DNA of 6,625 bases from Chloroflexota bacterium (GCA_025924845.1 JAICHN010000294.1:1-6625); one strand, 5' to 3'. Positions 1 to 6,088 are shown, counted from the stretch's first letter. The notes: generated by a model not told the origin, from the letters alone. Numbers and translations are program-made.

Positions 1-44
1 AATCAACGTAATAATGACCGGTGGACTTCTCGGTTCGTGGTAGT

Positions 45-515
45 CTAGCGTTCGCGATCCCAGGGGTAAACAAGCCAGTCCTCGGTCGTTTCGCCAAAGA
101 AGTCGGGCTTATCGTCTCGATACTTCGAGCGGCCCGGCTTGTAATGAAGTACCACGGTTCGGTAATAGCAGTTGACCACGTCCAAGCGTTCCTTTACCGC
201 GGTAATGGTCCTTCCGCTGTCCCACACATCATCTACCAGCAGGATCCGCTTCCCGCTGAGCAGGGTATCGGAAGGGAACTGCAGAAAGATGGGCTTGTCG
301 ATGGTGTGGTCAACGTCGGTGTAATACACCACGGCCGCGACCAAGATATTGCGAAGATCGATCTTCTCGCTGATCAGGCAGCCGGGCACCATACCGCCGC
401 GCGTGATCACCAACATCGCGTCATATGGTTCGGTCAAGAAGGTCTTAATCAAGTAGTCAACGAGACCCTGAATCTCTTCCCAAGAGAGGTAGCGCTTGGC
501 GAGGGCTGTCGCCAT
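45..515 (-). CDS. Purine-type phosphoribosyltransferase (COG2236/Hpt-like)
   Basis: A 156-residue cytoplasmic enzyme predicted to transfer the phosphoribosyl group of PRPP to a nucleobase, probably hypoxanthine, guanine or xanthine (purine salvage). The PRPP-binding loop is clear at residues 91-103 (ILLVDDVWDSGRT: hydrophobic strand, two acidic residues, then D-S-G-R-T). An N-terminal ITRGG-x-VPG stretch at about 37-45 is the usual pyrophosphate-side loop. The C-terminus PDFFGETTEDWLVYPWDRER ends in the W-x-x-x-PW pattern seen in the short archaeal/bacterial purine PRTases. Length fits that family, so it looks complete. The ATG at 515 lies three bases after the stop of the upstream exported-protein gene. 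No good Shine-Dalgarno precedes it (only a weak AAGGGG about 12 bases away), so translation is probably coupled to the upstream gene. The fold is certain. The exact base is not, and a regulatory PRTase cannot be excluded. Confidence 0.88.
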   Translation of the reverse strand: MATALAKRYLSWEEIQGLVDYLIKTFLTEPYDAMLVITRGGMVPGCLISEKIDLRNILVAAVVYYTDVDHTIDKPIFLQFPSDTLLSGKRILLVDDVWDSGRTITAVKERLDVVNCYYRTVVLHYKPGRSKYRDDKPDFFGETTEDWLVYPWDRER

Positions 516-518
516 AGT

Positions 519-1085
519 TCAGGGCAACCCCTTGACGACGGGTGTCGGCACGGGACCGGCGTTAGGATTGCGGATGATAGTCGGCTCACCGAGTGGCCCA
601 TTCAAGCGGCGAATCTGTCCTACTCCCTGGTTGAATAACTTGAGGCCGTTTTCCACCTGATCCGCTGCACGGCGCGAGCCCGCGGAGTCGCTGTCGCGCA
701 AACCCACGACGAGGGCCTTGGTACCGCTCGACAAATCCTTCAAGCCCCGATCAAGAACCTTGGCTGCGTTACTCACGGGATGGGGGATCGGCTTTACCAG
801 GTCAAATCGTTGTCGCTCGCCGGCGAATTGGTCGCCGGTCTTGGCGATCGTATCGAAGTCGTTGTTTTGTACCGCGACACTCAAATCGCTGACCGATGCG
901 TAGACATCGGTGACGATAGGAAGAATCTTGCCTTGCCAGACCAACACCGCGGTGGATTGCTTCGCGGTGTGGGTATGAGAGGCGGCCACGTTACTTCGCG
1001 CGTACACGCCAAACGGCGCCGCGCCCACGCCGAAGAGGCCGAATACCAGCGCTAGACGCGCGAAGCGGGTGAGCGAGGGAGCCAT
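519..1085 (-). CDS. Small exported protein of unknown function
   Basis: A 188-residue protein that I do not recognise. The ATG at 1085 is chosen because GGAGG (1091-1095) sits five bases upstream and because the protein then opens with a standard signal peptide. It has a short basic stretch (RFAR at 7-10), a hydrophobic core at about 11-28 and a probable signal peptidase I site after VYA at 27-29; there is no lipobox cysteine. A longer reading from 1109 would add eight residues before the signal peptide and lose the ribosome site. The mature part (30-188) is Ser/Thr/His-rich at first (SHTHT near 36-40). It continues as amphipathic, probably helical segments (about 45-160) and ends in a Pro/Gly-rich tail (163-188). 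No cysteines, enzyme motifs or metal-binding clusters are visible. It is the first gene of a two-gene unit with the phosphoribosyltransferase and is divergent from a sensor kinase, so an envelope role is plausible but unproven. Confidence 0.78.
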   Translation of the reverse strand: MAPSLTRFARLALVFGLFGVGAAPFGVYARSNVAASHTHTAKQSTAVLVWQGKILPIVTDVYASVSDLSVAVQNNDFDTIAKTGDQFAGERQRFDLVKPIPHPVSNAAKVLDRGLKDLSSGTKALVVGLRDSDSAGSRRAADQVENGLKLFNQGVGQIRRLNGPLGEPTIIRNPNAGPVPTPVVKGLP

Positions 1086-1090
1086 GAGAT

Positions 1091-1095
1091 CCTCC
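1091..1095 (-). promoter_or_regulatory. Shine-Dalgarno deciding the start of the exported-protein gene
   Basis: GGAGG on the minus strand, five bases ahead of the ATG at 1085. It supports the shorter 188-residue reading over the in-frame ATG at 1109, which would place this site inside the coding region. Confidence 0.75.
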
Positions 1096-1123
1096 AGGTA
1101 TAGGGCCACCGTTACGTAGGGGG

Positions 1124-1152
1124 ATCGTAACAGCCACCGGGAACGGTGTCAA
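1124..1152 (-). promoter_or_regulatory. Sigma70-type promoter for the exported protein/PRTase unit
   Basis: On the minus strand a perfect -35 hexamer TTGACA (1152-1147) is followed after exactly 17 bases by TACGAT (1129-1124, four of six consensus positions). TGT directly before it (1132-1130) makes an extended -10. Transcription would start near 1117, giving a leader of about 32 bases that contains the GGAGG site. Quality and placement are good. It is a prediction from sequence only. Confidence 0.6.
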
Positions 1153-1160
1153 AGGGCAGA

Positions 1161-1176
1161 GTATACTAAAGCATAC
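1161..1176. promoter_or_regulatory. Imperfect dyad overlapping a candidate -10 box of the kinase gene
   Basis: GTATACTAAAGCATAC is an inverted repeat with five of six pairs matching around a four-base centre. It contains TATACT (1162-1167), which matches the -10 consensus in five of six positions on the plus strand and would start transcription near 1174, about 40 bases before the kinase ATG. No good -35 is seen at 16-18 bases upstream (GGGAAC or neighbours), so this promoter, if real, would be weak or need an activator. The dyad could be an operator. Confidence 0.3.
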
Positions 1177-1188
1177 ATAGGGCCGGGT

Positions 1189-1199
1189 ACCATAATGGT
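1189..1199. promoter_or_regulatory. Perfect palindrome just before the kinase ribosome site
   Basis: ACCATAATGGT has two perfect five-base arms around one central base and ends one base before the kinase Shine-Dalgarno AGGAG (1201-1205). The one-base centre makes an RNA hairpin unlikely, so if functional it would be a DNA-level site for a dimeric regulator. It also contains CATAAT, a -10-like hexamer, but a start from there would fall inside the ribosome site. Confidence 0.25.
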
Positions 1200-1214
1200 C
1201 AGGAGCACGTTGAC

Positions 1215-2708
1215 ATGCGACGTCTTCGATTAATTCGCTTTCGTCTTACGCTCACCTACACGCTTCTCCTTACCGGCGCCTTTGCCCTCTTTAGCGGAGG
1301 CATTTTTCTAGCCCTCCACATTGTGCTCTATGACAACTTCCAGAGCAAGGTGCAACAGGCGGCCGAGAGCGTGGGAAAAGGCGCTAAGGTCTCGGTGAGC
1401 TACAGCCAGTATCCAAACTATCACATTAGCCTGCACGTGAATTCGGAAACCGTGGGCGGCGACGTGGGGCAATCAGTGCTGCGTACCGTCTTCCTCGACG
1501 TCAACGGCAAGCCGATCGCCGGCGATAAGAAGGGCGACTCCCATCTTGCCGGCAGTCCGCAGGTGCAGCAAATCGTCAAGAAGTCGTTGGCCAGCGGCTC
1601 CAACCAGAGCGTGAACGTCAAGACCAAGAGTGGGGACACGACTATCCTGGCCATGCCTCTCAGTTATAATTCCGCTCCCTACGTGCTTCTGGTGCAGTCG
1701 TCGGTACAGGAAGTAGAGGATACGCTGCAATTACTCTTGCGCATGTTGATCCTTTCCGCCGTGGCCATGACGGTCCTTTCCGCGACCGGGGCCTGGTTCT
1801 TGACCGGTCGTGTCCTGCGGCCGATTGATGAGATTACGGACAAGGCGCGCCGCATCACCGCTCACGACCTGAGCCAACGCCTGAACATTACCAGTCCGGA
1901 CGAATTCGGCCGACTCGCCGGCACCTTCGATAGCATGATCGCCCGTCTGGAGGCGTCGTTCGACCGTCAGAAGCGCTTTACTTCCGACGCCTCGCATGAG
2001 TTGCGTACGCCGCTCACCGTGATGCGAGCCGACATCAGCCTTGCCCTACGACGCCCGCGGACGAACGAGGAATATAAGAAGACGCTGGAGAGCGCGCAAG
2101 AGGAGGTATCTCGCCTCTCGCACATTGTCACCGACTTGCTGACCCTGGCCCGGCTCGATACCGATCTGGCGCAGATTACCCATGAACCGGTGGCGTTGGA
2201 CGAGTTAATCGACGGGGTGGTAACCGGCCTGCGTCCGCTGGCGACCGATCGGTCGATTTTGCTGAGCTATGCCATTGACGGTCCAGTCACGATCGACGGA
2301 GACGCGACCCGCCTCAAGCAGCTTTTTATCAACTTGATTGACAACGGAATCTCGTACTCGCCAAACGGCGGCTACGTCCATGTCGGGCTTACCTCCTCTC
2401 CCGATTGGGTAATGGCGACGGTCAAGGACAACGGCATGGGGATTGAGCCCGATCAGTTGCCCCATATTTTCGAACGCTTCTATCGTTCCGAGGAGGCTCG
2501 TCTGCGTAACCACGAGGGCACTGGCCTTGGCCTGGCCATCGCGCAAAGTGCGGCAATGGCCCATCAAGGGCGCATTGAGGTGGCCAGCGTGGTGGGGCAG
2601 GGCAGCGTATTTACCGTGCTGTTGCCGCGAGATTCTACCCAGGAAAACCTGAGTGAGTCGACAGCCAAGCTGGCCTGGCCCCTACCGACCGTAGCCGTCG
2701 CCAGTTAA
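1215..2708 (+). CDS. Membrane sensor histidine kinase (HAMP-HisKA-HATPase_c)
   Basis: A 497-residue two-component sensor that autophosphorylates on histidine and should pass the phosphate to a response regulator. Order of parts: basic start; membrane segment about 12-36; extracytoplasmic sensor region about 40-168, without recognised motif but of the size and mixed strand/helix look of small Cache/PAS-like sensors; second membrane segment about 173-197; HAMP about 198-250 (LRPIDEIT, DEFGRLAGTFDSM). The H-box is SDASHELRTPLTVM with the phospho-acceptor H261. The ATPase domain has the N-box at 373-377 (NLIDN), G1 D405-x-G407-x-G409, an F-box IFERFYR at 418-424, and G2 GTGLGLA at 435-441. All catalytic residues are present. 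A 25-residue tail after the ATPase domain has no known role. The ATG at 1215 has AGGAG nine bases upstream, and an in-frame stop lies at 1167. No response regulator gene adjoins it: the left neighbours are divergent and the right neighbour converges. Confidence 0.95.
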   Translation: MRRLRLIRFRLTLTYTLLLTGAFALFSGGIFLALHIVLYDNFQSKVQQAAESVGKGAKVSVSYSQYPNYHISLHVNSETVGGDVGQSVLRTVFLDVNGKPIAGDKKGDSHLAGSPQVQQIVKKSLASGSNQSVNVKTKSGDTTILAMPLSYNSAPYVLLVQSSVQEVEDTLQLLLRMLILSAVAMTVLSATGAWFLTGRVLRPIDEITDKARRITAHDLSQRLNITSPDEFGRLAGTFDSMIARLEASFDRQKRFTSDASHELRTPLTVMRADISLALRRPRTNEEYKKTLESAQEEVSRLSHIVTDLLTLARLDTDLAQITHEPVALDELIDGVVTGLRPLATDRSILLSYAIDGPVTIDGDATRLKQLFINLIDNGISYSPNGGYVHVGLTSSPDWVMATVKDNGMGIEPDQLPHIFERFYRSEEARLRNHEGTGLGLAIAQSAAMAHQGRIEVASVVGQGSVFTVLLPRDSTQENLSESTAKLAWPLPTVAVAS

Positions 2709-2811
2709 TAAAGTGCCACAGTCCGCGGCGTATAAAGGAGATCCCGGCGAATAGCTCTACGCTTTAACCCCTGGCATGCAATAGGAGGATCTTTCATCAA
2801 GCCTTGGTCGC
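2709..2811. other. Short convergent intergenic region, no clear terminator
   Basis: This lies between the stop of the sensor kinase (plus strand) and the stop of ecfT (minus strand). No GC-rich hairpin with a T-run is visible for either strand. The only stem is a five-base pairing (TGGTC/GACCA, about 2805-2819) that spans the ecfT stop and has no T-tract. Two Shine-Dalgarno-like runs on the plus strand, AAAGGAG (2734-2740) and AGGAGG (2783-2788), are not followed by an ATG, GTG or TTG opening a frame of any length. Confidence 0.6.
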
Positions 2812-3603
2812 CTAGACCAGCAGTGCCGCCGCTACCAGGGCGACGGTAAGCAGCATGACCACGAAGTCCGCCGGCGTGAAGCGCTGCTCACGAAGGTACG
2901 TGCGCGTCATCCCTACCCGATAGCCCCGCGCCTCCATGGCCACGGCCAGATCGCCGGCACGGCGCAGATTGGCGCTGATGATCGGGTTGAACAGGCTCAG
3001 CACGCTCCGCAGGCGCATCTCCCAGGGGCCGTGGCGGAGATCCACGCCGCGGGCCAGCTGGGCGTCGATCACCGTGCGGACCTGTTCGCGAATGAGGGGC
3101 AGAAAGGTCAGCGAAAGGGTGATCAGCATGGCCAATTCCTCGACCGGTACCCGGACCAAGCGTAGAGGTTTACATAACCTTTGCAGCGCCGTGGCAATGG
3201 CCAGGGGCGCCGTGGTGAGAGTCAGCACCTGGGCACCGTAGATCAGGGTGGCAAACTGAAAGAAATAGCGCACGCCCAGATTCACCCGATCACTGGAGAG
3301 GTGCAGCGAGCCGATGTGGATCTGCGCTTTGCCGGCGGGAATGAAAAAGGTGCTGATCACGGCGCTGAGCGCCAGAAAGCCCAGAATGATCAACATGCCG
3401 CGGGCCAGGGTACGCAACTTCAGCCGCGCCACGAGGGTGGCCGCTACGAGGACGACGGTAAGGATCACGAAGTAGTAGAGATGCTTGGCGCCGAACGCGG
3501 ACGCCGTGGCGCCTACCAGGGCAAGCACTTTGGTGCGCCCATCCAGACGGTGCGCGACGGAGGCGCCTGCCTGGTACGTGCCCAGGGCGAGTCCATTCAG
3601 CAC
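2812..3603 (-). CDS. ecfT: EcfT, transmembrane coupling subunit of an ECF importer
   Basis: A 263-residue integral membrane protein that transmits ATP-driven movement from the EcfA ATPases to the S component. The N-terminus has the family pattern LGTYQAGASVAHRLDGRTK (7-25; usually S-x-x-H-x-L-D-P-R-T-K). Hydrophobic segments follow at about 26-38, 43-60, 68-88, 112-130 and 245-263. The two cytoplasmic coupling-helix signatures, each Ala-Arg-Gly, are intact: AQLARG at 181-186 and AMEARG at 222-227. The start is GTG at 3603. The minus-strand AGGAGGTG (3616-3609), a near-perfect anti-16S match, lies five bases before it and inside the end of ecfA2. The two frames overlap by seven bases (3597-3603). 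It is the last gene of the operon, and its length is normal for EcfT. Confidence 0.94.
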   Translation of the reverse strand: MLNGLALGTYQAGASVAHRLDGRTKVLALVGATASAFGAKHLYYFVILTVVLVAATLVARLKLRTLARGMLIILGFLALSAVISTFFIPAGKAQIHIGSLHLSSDRVNLGVRYFFQFATLIYGAQVLTLTTAPLAIATALQRLCKPLRLVRVPVEELAMLITLSLTFLPLIREQVRTVIDAQLARGVDLRHGPWEMRLRSVLSLFNPIISANLRRAGDLAVAMEARGYRVGMTRTYLREQRFTPADFVVMLLTVALVAAALLV

Positions 3604-4475
3604 GATTCCACCTCCTCCACCGCCGCCGGAACTTTCGCTGCACTAAGCGCCGCGGTAATCGCCCGCAGCACGGTTTCGGGACGCAGATCGACGGTGGGAG
3701 GGATGGGAGCGCCTCGCTCGCGCATCCGATCGAGCAGATCGGCCTGGGGAGGCACGATCAGGCGGAGACGGGCCAGCCGTTGCCGATCGATCACCCCTTC
3801 ACGGGGCGATCCCGTAAAGAGGACCGAGCCATGGTCGATCAATACCAGGCGATCGGCGAGCCGGAGCGCCAGCGGAAGATCCGCTGTAAGCAGAATAACG
3901 CTCAGCTCGCCCGAGAGCTGGGTGATTACCTGTTCAATACCGGATCGGCCGGCAGGATCGAGCCCCGCCACCGGCTCGTCAAGCACCAGATGTTGCGGCT
4001 GCATGGCGAGAAGTCCGGCGAGCGCGACGCGGCGTCGCTCGCCCCCGCTGAGTGAGAAGGGTGAACGCGCCACAAACGCATCGCGATCCAATCCCACCCG
4101 CTCCATGGCGGTGATCATGCGATCCGTGCTTTCGTCGGTATCGAACCCGGCCTGGAGGGGACCGAAGCGGACATCATCCCCGACCGTCACCCCGAACAAC
4201 CCGTTGTCCGGCTGCTGCATCAGCACGCACACGCGCCGTCGCGCCTCGGCGAGGCTCGGCATGTCGTGGAGGTTGACGCCATCCAGTTCGACCGTGCCGT
4301 CGGCCGGCCGGAGCAGGCCATTCATGACGCGCCCGATCGTGCTCTTACCGCTCCCCGATGGACCGACAATGGCCAGGCAGCCCCGGTCCTCGACGCTCAA
4401 ATTGATGTCCCGCAGGACGTTTGGCATGTGATCGCCGGGGTACCGGGCCGTGACCTTGGACAACGTCAGGGCCAT
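3597..4475 (-). CDS. ecfA2: EcfA2-like ATPase of an ECF importer, H-loop histidine missing
   Basis: A 292-residue ABC ATPase that should pair with the preceding EcfA1 and bind EcfT. Motifs, numbered from the ATG at 4475: Walker A GPSGSGKST 38-46; Q-loop Q87 in MQQPDNGLF, the EcfA-type FQ-x-P-x-x-Q-x-F region; signature LSGGE 142-146; Walker B HLVLDEP 162-168 with catalytic E167; D-loop AGLD 170-173. Where families read T-H-D the sequence reads T-A-D (197-199), so the switch histidine is alanine; the codon is GCG near 3891-3893. A C-terminal extension (about 235-292) is typical of EcfA proteins. The frame is open to 4583, but the ATG at 4475 places the protein start at the usual EcfA position (MALTLSKVTARYPG). 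It overlaps ecfA1 by ten bases with no real Shine-Dalgarno, implying translational coupling. The A1/A2 labels follow gene order only. Confidence 0.92.
   Translation of the reverse strand: MALTLSKVTARYPGDHMPNVLRDINLSVEDRGCLAIVGPSGSGKSTIGRVMNGLLRPADGTVELDGVNLHDMPSLAEARRRVCVLMQQPDNGLFGVTVGDDVRFGPLQAGFDTDESTDRMITAMERVGLDRDAFVARSPFSLSGGERRRVALAGLLAMQPQHLVLDEPVAGLDPAGRSGIEQVITQLSGELSVILLTADLPLALRLADRLVLIDHGSVLFTGSPREGVIDRQRLARLRLIVPPQADLLDRMRERGAPIPPTVDLRPETVLRAITAALSAAKVPAAVEEVESC
3609..3616 (-). promoter_or_regulatory. Strong Shine-Dalgarno for ecfT inside ecfA2
   Basis: AGGAGGTG on the minus strand, five bases before the GTG at 3603. It fixes a non-ATG start and suggests that ecfT can be initiated independently of coupling, unlike ecfA2, which has no comparable site. 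Confidence 0.7.
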
Positions 4476-5299
4476 AAGGCGGCCGCCAATTCGGATGGGG
4501 TCCGCACATCGGGAGGGGCGGGCAACCCCGCCTCGCGGAAATGGAGCGCCATATCCTGTAAGGGCGGGAGGGCGAGGTTCCAATCGGCCAGCCGTTCGGC
4601 CTCGGCGAAAAGCACGGTGGGGCTGCCGTCAAACACGATAGCGCCATGTGAGAGCACGATAACCCGATCGGCGATCGGTACCTCATCCATGCGGTGAGTG
4701 ATCAGAATGATCCCCAAACCGAGGCGGTGGGCAAGTTCCCGGACCGTCGTCATCAACTCCATGCGGCTCTGATCATCGAGCAAGGACGTAGCCTCGTCGA
4801 GCAGGAGGTGCCGCGGGGACGGCGCGAGGGCGCCTGCGATGGCGAGGCGCTGCTGTTCGCCGGCAGAGAGTTCGTGCGGGTTAGCGAGGCGGAGTTCGGC
4901 CATGCCCACCAGTTCCAGGCACTCATCCACCCGCGCCTGCATCGCCTTACTTTCAATACGCAGGTTCTCAAGGCCAAAGGCTACCTCGTTCTCCACCACG
5001 GTACTGACGATTTGGTTCTGAGGATTCTGAAAGACCATACCGACGTGCTGATGCATGGCCCAGCCGTCTGGAATCGCCATAGTGTCCACGCCGTCAATAT
5101 GGACCCAGCCTCTACTTGGGGTTAGGAGCCCACCAATCAGCCGCGCAAGGGTCGATTTGCCGCAGCCGTTGGCGCCCAGGACGGCAACGACGGCGCCATC
5201 GCCGATCTCAAGGTTGATCTCGTCGAGGGCGGGCCGCGCCGCGCCCCGATAGCTAAATGCTAAGCGGCGGATAGAAATCAACTCGTTCACCCCGTGCAT
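4466..5299 (-). CDS. ecfA1: EcfA1-like ATPase of an ECF importer
   Basis: A 277-residue ABC ATPase with every catalytic element, numbered from the ATG at 5299: Walker A GANGCGKST 42-50; Q-loop Q91 in VFQNPQNQIV, the diagnostic EcfA sequence; VENEVAFGLENL at 102-113; signature LSAGE 144-148; Walker B HLLLDE 164-169; D-loop SLLD 172-175; switch histidine H202 in ITHRMDE. It should form a heterodimer with the next gene's product, beneath EcfT. The frame stays open to 5347. The ATG at 5299 is preferred because minus-strand GAGG (5312-5309) lies nine bases upstream and EcfA proteins begin close to the first strand; a GTG at 5290 is a possible alternative. The start lies 47 bases inside the upstream S-component gene, and the end overlaps ecfA2 by ten bases, so the operon is tightly packed. 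Confidence 0.93.
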   Translation of the reverse strand: MHGVNELISIRRLAFSYRGAARPALDEINLEIGDGAVVAVLGANGCGKSTLARLIGGLLTPSRGWVHIDGVDTMAIPDGWAMHQHVGMVFQNPQNQIVSTVVENEVAFGLENLRIESKAMQARVDECLELVGMAELRLANPHELSAGEQQRLAIAGALAPSPRHLLLDEATSLLDDQSRMELMTTVRELAHRLGLGIILITHRMDEVPIADRVIVLSHGAIVFDGSPTVLFAEAERLADWNLALPPLQDMALHFREAGLPAPPDVRTPSELAAALWP

Positions 5300-6008
5300 C
5301 GACTCGCGCCTCGCGATCAACGCGTGCCAATACTTCCTGTGTGACAAAAAGAAATGCCCAGCTGTTTACCAGACCGTAGACGGCAATGATCAGCGCCAGG
5401 GCGGCAACCCAATGGTTAAGGGACCAATGGAACAGCGGTACGAGACCGGGAACGTCGTGCAGCGAGAGCGGACCCAGGTGGAGGGAACCGGCGGCGTGGC
5501 CCATCGACTGGACCTGTTTCCGAATATCGCCAATCAGCGCGGCCGGTGAGACGTGCAGATTGAACACGGCAAGCAAGAAGGGAGCACCGACCGTAAGGAA
5601 TCCAATGTACCCCCCATAGATAATGGCGCCGGAGAGCAAGGCGAACAGGTAGTGAGCACGTATGCGCGCCGCCGCCCCGTACGCCATGCCGATTAGCCCG
5701 TAGACAAGGATCTGTGTGCCAAACAGCGGGCCCACCAATGCGGATAACACCACGTAGCCGCCCGTCGTGGCGATGGCGCCCGATCGGAAACCGCGCCGCA
5801 TCACGAGCAACACGATAGGAGCGGGACAGAACAGACGAATGACCCCCTGAAAGCCGGGGATCGGAATGTAGGTGCGGATCAGGCAAAGAACCACAACGAT
5901 GTCGATGAGGAGGGCCGCCTCCACCAGGGATAGGATAGAGTGGCCGCGCGCACTGACGGGCGCCTCGCCTGTGGGAGGCGGGCCAGGGAGGGTGGAAGGC
6001 GGGGTCAC
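5253..6008 (-). CDS. Predicted S component (substrate-binding membrane protein) of the ECF importer
   Basis: A 251-residue polytopic membrane protein, first in the ECF operon and therefore the likely substrate-specific subunit. Numbered from the GTG at 6008, a Pro-rich cytoplasmic start (1-22) is followed by hydrophobic segments at about 27-48, 56-71, 76-96, 98-116, 119-150 and 197-224, then a charged tail (227-247). The stretch PAPIVLLVMRRGFRSGAIAT (62-81), then GPLFG and YGLIGMAYG, resembles DUF2232/YybS-type membrane proteins often found beside ecf genes. It lacks the Met-His N-terminus of CbiM/NikM metal subunits, and I see no BioY, ThiT or RibU signature. The frame is open to 6146, but that upstream part crosses the rRNA terminator, so the GTG at 6008 is chosen; GAGG (6023-6020) is 11 bases upstream. 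The substrate is unknown. A loop between residues 151 and 196 is unusually long and His-containing. Confidence 0.72.
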   Translation of the reverse strand: MTPPSTLPGPPPTGEAPVSARGHSILSLVEAALLIDIVVVLCLIRTYIPIPGFQGVIRLFCPAPIVLLVMRRGFRSGAIATTGGYVVLSALVGPLFGTQILVYGLIGMAYGAAARIRAHYLFALLSGAIIYGGYIGFLTVGAPFLLAVFNLHVSPAALIGDIRKQVQSMGHAAGSLHLGPLSLHDVPGLVPLFHWSLNHWVAALALIIAVYGLVNSWAFLFVTQEVLARVDREARVDARGERVDFYPPLSI

Positions 6009-6043
6009 CGAACGATAGTCCTCATTTCTCCGAACACTGTGGC

Positions 6044-6073
6044 AGTATAACAGGCAGGCGATTACCGGTTGAA
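6044..6073 (-). promoter_or_regulatory. Extended -10 promoter for the ECF operon
   Basis: On the minus strand TGT (6052-6050) runs directly into TATACT (6049-6044), a five-of-six -10 box with the extended TGn element. The -35 region is poor: TTCAAC (6073-6068) at 18 bases. Transcription would begin near 6037, leaving a leader of about 29 bases before the GTG at 6008. It sits between the rRNA terminator and the S-component gene, exactly where an independent promoter is needed. Confidence 0.5.
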
Positions 6074-6088
6074 AGCTAGGCGGGCGGG

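Noticed and set aside
21..638. Plus-strand frame of 205 codons opposite the phosphoribosyltransferase
   Set aside because: The opposite strand carries an unmistakable PRPP-binding motif and a better start context. This frame shows no family features.
2783..2830. Tiny plus-strand frame starting at an ATC behind AGGAGG
   Set aside because: It would give only about 16 residues from a very rare start codon, runs into the ecfT 3' end, and has no sign of selection.
3181..4431. Long plus-strand open frame of 416 codons opposite ecfT/ecfA2
   Set aside because: It runs antisense to two genes with clear ABC and EcfT motifs. Its translation is Arg/Ser-rich low-complexity without any domain, typical of a GC-rich shadow frame, and no ribosome site was evident.
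4476..4583. N-terminal extension of EcfA2 to 4583
   Set aside because: It adds 36 Pro/Arg/Gly-rich residues ahead of the normal EcfA start and lies entirely within ecfA1 in another frame.
4850..4870. EcfA1 signature LSAGE instead of LSGGQ as a possible defect
   Set aside because: Ala at the third position and Glu at the fifth are common variants among EcfA-type ATPases, so I do not regard this as loss of function.
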